This document shows positions 1 through 5,083 of a DNA stretch of 6,153 nucleotides, in pieces. Both the position numbers and the translations under genes were made by a program. Within the stretch, counting starts at the first letter, position 1. Each line of letters begins with the position of its first letter. Source of the stretch: Ectopseudomonas composti. GTDB taxonomy: Bacteria > Pseudomonadota > Gammaproteobacteria > Pseudomonadales > Pseudomonadaceae. Location of the stretch: the NCBI GenBank assembly GCA_946886245.1, contig CAMPIF010000278.1:1-6153 (forward strand), read 5' to 3'. Below the pieces are notes generated by a model that did not search any database, had not been told where the DNA came from, and saw only the letters and a program-made list of their open reading frames with translations.

Positions 1-78
1 CCAAAACTCGTGCCATACTTGGCCTCATGCGGTTGAATTTCCTATCCGTACCTGCCGGAACACTTCGAGCTGGACCAT

Positions 79-1101
79 GTGCTCTATCCCGGTTACGAAC
101 TCACGCTGAATGATGTCGTGGGCCATGCGATCCGATGCAGTTCCGAGGCCGTCCGGAGAGCGGTCGCTGCGTGTCTTGAAGACCCCGAGGCGGATGAAGA
201 GGACTTTTACTGGCCGGGACAGGAGTACAGCCGCAGGTCCAGCCCGTTCGAATCGGAGGACCACGAACGCTGGTATGCGGTCGGCCCCTGGCACCACATT
301 GCCCACGAGTTGGCCCATGGCCGGCGCTTTTTCAACGATGCCGCGCGCTCGTTCTTCGAGTGGTTGATCGGCGAGGCGCTCGAGGCCGAGGATCCAGAGA
401 CCCCGGGAACACCCGCCCTGGTGACCATGCTCGACGCCGGCGCGGCTTTCTACCGCTCCCGCATTGCCAGCGGTGAGCTGGAGGCAAGGTCGTTCGCAGA
501 GAACCCGGGCATTGCGCTCGGCGCCGCTCCCAAGGAGCGAGCGGCCAACAACCGCATGAGCCCCGCCGGCGTTCCCTTGCTCTACGTTTCGCGGGAGATC
601 GACACCTGCATCGCCGAAGTTCGTCCCTCGATCGGGGACACCGTGGTGGTGGGGCGCTTCCAGTCCACAGCATCCCTGAGGTTCTTCGATTTCACGAGGC
701 TGGGTCGCCGGCTGCGACATGCCCCCTTGAGCTTGTTCGACCCCAGCTACCGAAAGCGCAGCGAACATCGGCTGCTGCTGGAGTACCTGCATGAAGAGAT
801 CGCTCGACCGGTCCGGACCGGCGATACGGATTACGTGATGACGCAGGCGCTGGCGGAGTTCATCCGCTACGACAAGAAGTGGGCTTTCGATGGCATCGCT
901 TTTCGGTCCGTGCAATGCGAGGGTGGCGTGAACTATGTTCTGTTCGATAGAGGCGAGCCGGAGGCTATGCTGGCCCCGGACTGGCGGCCAGCCTTCCACC
1001 TGGCGATTGAGTGCGAGGCTGTCTCGATGCACGTGATCGAGGGCGTGCGTTATAGCCATGTTCCTGCCTCTATCCCGGTGCAGGCGACCAAGTCCTGGTG
1101 A
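79..1101 (+). CDS. RES-domain protein with HEPN-like N-terminal extension (probable NAD-degrading toxin-type enzyme)
   Basis: The 340-residue product carries a RES domain in its C-terminal two-thirds. Visible landmarks are FYRSR at residues 124-128, Tyr169 in LLYVS, Glu180 and Arg182 in AEVRPS, DYVMTQALAEFI at 251-262, DGIAFRS at 271-277, and Asn285 before VLFD. These fit the Arg/Tyr/Glu/Asn pattern of RES enzymes; characterised RES toxins degrade NAD+ by phosphorolysis or hydrolysis in the cytoplasm. Residues 1-115, which include a WHHIAHELAHGRRFF segment, resemble the helical HEPN-type region found before RES in the longer family members. The start shown is GTG 79, with only a weak GAG upstream. 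The frame is open back to 37, after a TGA at 34-36, so the true N-terminus may be missing or frameshifted. No antitoxin gene lies within the window. The RES call is firm; toxicity and substrate are inferred. Confidence 0.85.
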   Translation: MLYPGYELTLNDVVGHAIRCSSEAVRRAVAACLEDPEADEEDFYWPGQEYSRRSSPFESEDHERWYAVGPWHHIAHELAHGRRFFNDAARSFFEWLIGEALEAEDPETPGTPALVTMLDAGAAFYRSRIASGELEARSFAENPGIALGAAPKERAANNRMSPAGVPLLYVSREIDTCIAEVRPSIGDTVVVGRFQSTASLRFFDFTRLGRRLRHAPLSLFDPSYRKRSEHRLLLEYLHEEIARPVRTGDTDYVMTQALAEFIRYDKKWAFDGIAFRSVQCEGGVNYVLFDRGEPEAMLAPDWRPAFHLAIECEAVSMHVIEGVRYSHVPASIPVQATKSW

Positions 1102-1111
1102 ACTGCGTATG

Positions 1112-1126
1112 GGCCACAGCGTGGCC
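1112..1126 (+). terminator. Short GC-rich hairpin after the RES gene
   Basis: A perfect 6-bp inverted repeat (GGCCAC, loop AGC, GTGGCC) lies ten bases after the RES stop codon. There is no T-tract, so it is at best a weak or factor-assisted transcription end, or a chance GC-rich stem. Confidence 0.25.
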
Positions 1127-1202
1127 TCGGGTGCGCTGCAGGCTACCCACGCCCCGCTGCGCCGGGCCTTGAAGACGCGCTTTGTTGCGAGAAGCTGGGC
1201 GC

Positions 1203-2220
1203 ATGCTCAGCGACGAAGAGAAAGCCCGCATGCAGTCCTGTCTGCGCACCTTGCGCGAGGCCATGCCGGGCTTCGCCAGCCGCCGCGCGCAGTTGGTGAT
1301 GATGGCCGAGGTGGCACATGTCCTTGGCACGCTGGATCGAGCGCGGTGGCAAGGAGGTCAGGGCGGGCCGGACGACAGAGTTCCACGTCTGCGCTGCGCC
1401 GATCGGTGGCGGAGAACGCCTGCGCACGCTGCTGTGGGATCGTGCCGGCGCTGCCGTGCTGACCTCGGCGACGCTGCAGGCCTGCGGCTCGTTCGACCTC
1501 TTCATGGAAGAGGCTGGCCTGAAGGCATGGGAGGGGGTGCATGCGCTCAGCCTGCCATCACCCTTCGACCATGCGGCGCAGGCCGAGCTGCACCTGCCGC
1601 GCATGCGCTCCCATCCGCTCGATGCCCAGGCGCATACCGAGGAGGTGGCAGCCATGCTGCCCGCCCTGCTCGAGGCGCAAGCCGGGTCTCTGGTCCTGTT
1701 CGCATCGGCAAGGCAGATGCATCAGGTCGCGCATGCGCTGCCGGAGGCGCTGCGCGAGCAGATCCTCGTGCAGGGAAGCACGTCCAAGCGCGAGCTGCTG
1801 GCGCGCCACAAGGCTCGCATCGACCAGGGCCAGCGTTCGGTCCTCTTCGGTCTGGCCAGCCTCTCCGAGGGGGTGGACCTGCCCGGCGCCTACTGCACGC
1901 ACCTGGTAGTGGTCAAGTTGCCCTTCGCGGTGCCCGACGATCCGGTCGAGCAGACACGCCGGGAGTGGATCGAGGCGCAGGGGAGGTCCGCCTTCCATGA
2001 GCGCAGCGTCCCCGAGGTCGGCATCCGGCTGGCGCAGGCGGTGGGGCGGCTGCTGCGCACGCCCGAGGACCACGGCCGCGTCACGGTGCTGGATCCGCGG
2101 CTGGCGAGCACGCCGTGGGGCCGGCGCCTGCTGGCGGGCCTGCCGCCGTACCGACGTGTGCGCGGCGCGGCGCCAGGCTTGCCATCCGACGCGGCAACGG
2201 TCGATCGTTCGGCCGCGTGA
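1203..2220 (+). pseudogene. dinG: ATP-dependent helicase, DinG family, internally deleted and frameshifted
   Basis: From ATG 1203 (weak GAGAAG eight bases upstream) the first 40 or so residues look like a DinG N-terminus (MLSDEEKAR, then LREAMPGF, SRRAQ and AEVAHVL). This frame then runs as nonsense to a stop at 1998-2000. From about 1318 the adjacent frame encodes a typical DinG/XPD C-terminal helicase domain. Counting from 1318, it has SATL at 50-53, FGLASLSEGVDLPG at 177-190, KLPFAVPDDP at 200-209 and the arginine motif QAVGRLLRT at 240-248, ending at 2220. DinG proteins are about 700 residues; the middle 350 or so, holding Walker A, Walker B and the Fe-S cysteines, is absent. The two parts meet near 1312-1330, so a deletion of roughly 1 kb with a frame change is inferred. 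The intact enzyme is a 5'-3' helicase acting on R-loops and damaged DNA; this copy should lack ATPase activity. Translation of the C-terminal part from ATG 1318 is possible but unsupported by a ribosome site. Confidence 0.85.
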
Positions 2221-2256
2221 CGGCGCCAGCGGCGGCTCTTGAAGGTGCGTCGCGGT

Positions 2257-2261
2257 AGGAG
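2257..2261 (+). promoter_or_regulatory. Ribosome binding site deciding the parB-like start
   Basis: AGGAG ends seven bases before GTG 2269. The upstream in-frame TTG 2239 and the downstream ATG 2302 have no comparable site, so GTG 2269 is the preferred start of the ParB-like frame. Confidence 0.5.
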
Positions 2262-2265
2262 ATCC

Positions 2266-2291
2266 TGGGTGGACCAACACCGATCCACCCA
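2266..2291 (+). repeat. Inverted repeat spanning the parB-like start codon
   Basis: Perfect 8-bp arms (TGGGTGGA at 2266-2273 and TCCACCCA at 2284-2291) with a 10-base loop. The left arm contains the GTG start at 2269-2271. As RNA this stem would pair the start codon; as DNA it could be a repressor site. A separate 12-bp palindrome, CTCCATATGGAG, follows at 2296-2307. Confidence 0.45.
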
Positions 2292-2904
2292 TGAACTCCA
2301 TATGGAGGGCATCGGCGCGGTCGGCGTGCTCGAACCCATCGTCGTGCGGCCTGTGCTGGGCACCGACCTCTTCGAGATCATCGCCGGTGAGCGCCGTTGG
2401 AGAGCCGCAAGGAACGTCTTCGGCGACGACTACGACATGCCCGTGGTCATCAAGGACGCCAGCGACGAGGCGGCCGAGGCCATGTCGGTGATCGAGAACT
2501 ACTACCGCGCCGCCATGACGCCGGCCGAGGAAGCCCGTGCCGCGCAGCGCCAACTGCTGCGCCAGCGCGGCGACAAGGAAGAAGCCGCCCGCCTCATGGG
2601 CTGGTCGCCCGAGGTGTTGGAGCGGCGGCTCGCGCTGATGGCCTGCACACCCGCAGTGCTCAAGGCGCTGACTACGCGCAGCATCCAACTCGGCCACGCC
2701 GAACTGCTCTCGGGCACCCCACCGGAGAAGCAGGACGGCGTGCTGACGCAGAAGGTGCCGGTGACCTTGCCGAAGTCCCAACTCGGACGCTATGCGCGCC
2801 GGCTGCCTGATGGTTCCCTGGTTTTCGCCGCTTCTGGTCAGACATGCGAAAAGGTTGAACCTTATGCATTCGTATCAGTGCTCAGGCCGGGCCGCCGGCT
2901 TTGA
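2269..2904 (+). pseudogene. parB: ParB-family partition protein, PRTRC type, truncated
   Basis: Residues from about 2296 onward match the ParB/Spo0J fold. Visible are GVLEPIVVRP, the GERRWRAA box (codons about 2386-2409), VFGDDYDMPVVIKD, IENYYR in place of the usual ENxQR (about 2491-2508), and a helix-turn-helix region beginning RGDKEEAARLMGWS. The phrases QLGHAELL and the GDDYDMPVVIKD stretch recall the ParB of PRTRC integrative elements, which binds DNA and serves partition or maintenance. Such proteins are typically above 500 residues with a Cys-rich C-terminal part. Here homology fades after about 2780-2847 and the frame ends in unrelated residues at 2904. The N-terminus is also irregular, as the segment before GVLEPI lacks the usual NPR-type start. 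It begins 48 bases after the dinG remnant on the same strand. The ORF is open and could be expressed, but I judge it a remnant; the subtype is less certain than the family. Confidence 0.72.
2851..2863. repeat. Small inverted repeat at the parB-like breakpoint
   Basis: AAGGTT and AACCTT flank a single G. It lies in a locally AT-richer patch where ParB similarity has just ended, so it may mark a recombination edge. The arms are short and chance is a real alternative. Confidence 0.25.
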
Positions 2905-3054
2905 TCGCATCGTGTAGGCCTTCTCAGTCCGGGAGAGTGTCGAGGATCCGAGGCCGCTACCACGGCATTCTCGATGGACATCTGCGTCCGGCCTATGCGG
3001 TGTCCGAGGCGGCATGTAATCAATGTGCGCTGCGTCACGCGTGCGATCGTCCGG

Positions 3055-3078
3055 GTGAACCGCCCCGGGGCGGTTCAC
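3055..3078. repeat. 24-bp perfect palindrome
   Basis: The sequence is its own reverse complement over 24 bases, centred on CCCGGG between 3066 and 3067, with outer ends GTGAACCG and CGGTTCAC. It overlaps the point where the IS5-type transposase similarity begins. Confidence 0.75.
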
Positions 3079-3243
3079 TACCTGCAGCAATGGTTCGCGC
3101 CGAGCGACCCGGCGATGGAGCAGTCTCTGCACAACATCCCCGTGTTCCGCCAGTTCGCCGCGCTGAGGGCCGTGGCGCGGTTGCTGGACGAGACGACGAT
3201 CCTTCGGTTCCGCCACCTGCTTGAGAAGCAGGGCCTGGCAACC
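3064..3243 (+). pseudogene. IS5-family transposase remnant (N-terminal part)
   Basis: About 60 codons in one frame resemble the early part of IS5-family transposases: HYLQQWFAPSDPAMEQSL, then IPVFRQFA, then LDETTILRFRHLLEKQGLA. In intact elements these segments precede the first catalytic Asp region in a protein of roughly 320 residues. The preceding residues (the usual N-terminal 60 or so) and everything after QGLATE are missing, and the frame runs on into sequence antisense to the hydrolase gene, to 3456. No catalytic residues remain, so it cannot act in transposition. No terminal inverted repeats could be assigned. It marks an old insertion next to the parB remnant. Confidence 0.75.
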
Positions 3244-3246
3244 GAA

Positions 3247-3266
3247 AGGTGCCATTGCGGGCACCT
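3247..3266 (-). terminator. Possible terminator of the hydrolase gene
   Basis: Seven-bp arms (AGGTGCC at 3247-3253, GGCACCT at 3260-3266) with a 6-base loop lie eleven bases past the hydrolase stop. On the - strand the stem is followed by TTTCGGTT, a short and imperfect T-run, so termination would be modest. Confidence 0.4.
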
Positions 3267-3276
3267 GTCTCGCGGT

Positions 3277-4734
3277 TTAGAGGCCGCCCGCAGGATTGTT
3301 CTGTGGCCGGTTCGCCCGAGCTGGCTCGTATGGCACAAACGCGGGCACCGATGCGGGTATGAGAGCTTTGGCCCTAGCGTTCATTCCGGCTGGACTGACA
3401 TCAGGCCAAACCCCAGTGTTGATCCGAGTCAAGACTGTCTCAATCGCCGCAGCTGACTCTGAAGGCTCGAACGTACAGTGCCCCGCACGGTCAACAATCG
3501 TCGTTCTGTAGAGACTCACATCTCCACCATTGGCCTGCATCTTCTGAACATACGAATCGATGATGTTTGGAGGCACCACGTTATCTCCTGTTGTATGCAT
3601 CCGCAAGGAAGGTATCTTGGGTGTGCCGTGGACTGTTCGTCCCGGCCCGTTCCAGAACGCCGAGGCGGCGGGTTCCGCCTGTACACGGGTCGCGTCCCGC
3701 AGTGTTGCAAGATCGGCCTGGAGATTGAGTCCATTTGTCGAGTAAAGCGATAGCACCAGACGCCCGACTGCCGGCTCGGCGCGGGCCAGAAGTTGGGAGT
3801 AGTCGATGCCCGCATTCCAAGAGAGTTGCCGAACTGCCGGAGATGTCCCTGCATGCTCAAACATGAATCGAGACTGTCCTCCAGGTTGGGCGGCGTTGAG
3901 AAGCACAGTGTCGAAGACTGCACTTTGAAGCGCACCGAGATCGAAGGGATCTGGCTGAGCTCGTGTGGCATTGCTCCACACCGGCCACTGGCCTACTGCA
4001 GCAGCAAGCGCAATCCTAGCCCGACCTTCCTGGCTCTGCTGAGCTAGCGTGAGAGCGGCGCGCCATTTTGCAGATTGATCTGCTACGGAAGCAAGATCGG
4101 AGAAGCCGACGACCTGCAATTCTGATGCGATCAGCGTCTTCAGCACGAACCACCCATCCAACATCATGTTCATGAGTGGTACCGGCTCATGAGCGCACCC
4201 TACAACAACGCCATCAACCTTCTCGGGATAGCGCTCGGCAAAATTTAGAGCAACGAAGCCGCCGCCCGAGTGTCCATACTGGATCACCTTCGTAGGCTTC
4301 CCATAGCGCGCGTTGAACATGTCGATGACCGAGATCAGCTCTTGCTGCTCTCGATCCGGATCATAGTTAAAGTTTCTTTGCGGATTTCGACCGGTACCCG
4401 AAAGCGCGTAGCCTCGCTGCAACCAGTAGCAACTCCGCGCGCCGTCCTTAGCGGGAACATAGTCAAGGTCGTTGATCAACAAGCCGTTCCAGCCTGTTGG
4501 CCGACGCATGCTCCACGGCGACCCGTTTGCAAAGGCGCCCTCGGCCTCCACATAGGTAACGGTCCCATTGCATCCTGTCACTACAACTTCCTGCTGTGTC
4601 GGCGGACCATCAGCGTCCTTGTCGCTTCCGCCGCACGCCGTTAGTACAGCTGCCGCTATCACGCCGACGAGGCGCCTCGATTGACAACTGATAGATCCGA
4701 TTGCCCTCACCTGCCGGTTTGGTTCACTTTTCAT
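3277..4734 (-). CDS. Secreted lipoprotein alpha/beta-hydrolase
   Basis: The 485-residue product begins with a basic N-region, a hydrophobic stretch LVGVIAAAVL (22-31) and a lipobox LTAC ending at Cys34 followed by GGS, so export and lipid attachment are expected. With no Asp after the Cys, outer-membrane sorting is likely by the enterobacterial rule. The nucleophile elbow GHSGGG places Ser156 as nucleophile; Asp384 in TTGDNVVPP and His419 in RAGHCTF are the likely partners in the expected order and spacing. YWLQRGYALSGTGRNP (103-118) resembles the region before the elbow in secreted esterase or peptidase relatives. Further cysteines at 55, 102, 180 and 420 may form disulfides. The substrate (ester, amide or peptide) cannot be told. 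It is transcribed opposite to the backbone genes and in the same direction as the transposase to its right. Its base composition is visibly lower in GC (33/60 in bases 3841-3900 against 41/60 in 2641-2700), suggesting acquisition. Confidence 0.85.
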   Translation of the reverse strand: MKSEPNRQVRAIGSISCQSRRLVGVIAAAVLTACGGSDKDADGPPTQQEVVVTGCNGTVTYVEAEGAFANGSPWSMRRPTGWNGLLINDLDYVPAKDGARSCYWLQRGYALSGTGRNPQRNFNYDPDREQQELISVIDMFNARYGKPTKVIQYGHSGGGFVALNFAERYPEKVDGVVVGCAHEPVPLMNMMLDGWFVLKTLIASELQVVGFSDLASVADQSAKWRAALTLAQQSQEGRARIALAAAVGQWPVWSNATRAQPDPFDLGALQSAVFDTVLLNAAQPGGQSRFMFEHAGTSPAVRQLSWNAGIDYSQLLARAEPAVGRLVLSLYSTNGLNLQADLATLRDATRVQAEPAASAFWNGPGRTVHGTPKIPSLRMHTTGDNVVPPNIIDSYVQKMQANGGDVSLYRTTIVDRAGHCTFEPSESAAAIETVLTRINTGVWPDVSPAGMNARAKALIPASVPAFVPYEPARANRPQNNPAGGL

Positions 4735-4739
4735 GTGGT

Positions 4740-4745
4740 CTCCTT
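4740..4745 (-). promoter_or_regulatory. Ribosome binding site of the hydrolase gene
   Basis: AAGGAG on the - strand lies five bases before ATG 4734 and supports that start over any internal one; the lipoprotein signal directly follows it. Confidence 0.75.
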
Positions 4746-4801
4746 TTTACATGTTGGTCGGCGCCCGCTAACAGTCGAAAACGAAATCTACCCACTGCGA
4801 G

Positions 4802-4829
4802 CCTCAGGTGCATAGTTTGCCACCTAAGG
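4802..4829. promoter_or_regulatory. Dyad-symmetric operator-like element upstream of the hydrolase
   Basis: Arms CCTCAGGTG (4802-4810) and CACCTAAGG (4821-4829) are inverted repeats with one mismatch (a G-T pair as RNA) around a 10-base centre, giving a 19-bp arm spacing typical of dimeric regulator sites. A third half-site, ACCTGA, lies at 4841-4846, nineteen bases beyond ACCTAA at 4822-4827. It sits 67 bases upstream of the hydrolase ATG. A 5'-leader hairpin is the alternative reading. Confidence 0.4.
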
Positions 4830-5060
4830 AAAATAATATTACCTGAATCCGTGAGCCCAGGCGCACGCATGCTCGGGTTGGTCTGTTTTGTTGGGTCGTG
4901 CCCGTTCAATTTGACAGCCTGGGAGATGACATCACCCAACTCGATGGCACTGGATCGTCGGAATCGCGAGTTGGTGGGCGACTTGTTCGGGTTGGCGTGC
5001 AATTGCCCCACGCCGCAACCTCGCGGGCAGGCGATTTTTATGGATCCGTGAGTTTCGTGA

Positions 5061-5075
5061 GGCCGGTGATCGGCC
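5061..5075 (-). terminator. Short hairpin after the transposase stop
   Basis: GGCCG and CGGCC arms with a GTGAT loop lie eight bases past the transposase stop. No T-run follows on the - strand, so this is only a weak candidate for a transcript end. Confidence 0.25.
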
Positions 5076-5083
5076 AGCTGCGC

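Larger units (their letters stand above)
2905..3276. other. Gene-free stretch with IS fragment
   Basis: No frame on either strand of 2905-3054 reads as a recognisable protein. The only interpretable contents are the 24-bp palindrome, the IS5-type transposase fragment and a hairpin before 3277. It separates the + strand backbone genes from the - strand hydrolase. Confidence 0.5.
4735..5083. other. Intergenic region between hydrolase and IS1380-family transposase
   Basis: No recognisable gene. It holds the hydrolase ribosome site, the dyad element at 4802-4829, an AT-rich patch at 4829-4843 that could form part of a - strand promoter (no good -35/-10 pair found), a hairpin with CCAACTCG (4936-4943) and CGAGTTGG (4967-4974), and the trailing end of the insertion sequence. 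The exact IS boundary could not be placed. Confidence 0.5.

Noticed and set aside
25..1059. 344-residue open frame on the - strand
   Set aside because: It lies entirely antisense to the RES gene, has no family-like motifs, and is the usual mirror frame of a GC-rich gene.
1182..2000. A single 272-residue protein from TTG 1182
   Set aside because: Only its first part, best started at ATG 1203, is DinG-like; after about 1320 it is an out-of-frame reading of the helicase C-terminal domain.
1558..2781. 407-residue open frame on the - strand
   Set aside because: It spans antisense to both the dinG and parB remnants, whose + strand motifs are clear; its sequence is low-complexity His/Gln/Arg/Leu-rich with no recognisable domain.
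2901..3224. Possible Cys-cluster protein (CNQCALRHAC) on the + strand
   Set aside because: The cysteine spacing is suggestive, but the rest has no recognisable family, and the frame overlaps the better-supported IS5 remnant in another frame.
3516..3971. Alternative - strand frame within the hydrolase gene
   Set aside because: The hydrolase frame has a signal peptide, ribosome site and complete triad; this one is a shadow.
4890..4975. Integron attC-like core sites (GTTGGGT at 4890-4896, ACCCAAC at 4934-4940)
   Set aside because: The two short matches do not have attC order, spacing or secondary structure, and no cassette boundaries fit the hydrolase gene.
4724..5011. 95-residue frame on the - strand overlapping the hydrolase start
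   Set aside because: No ribosome site, no recognisable family, and its end overlaps the hydrolase start in a different frame.
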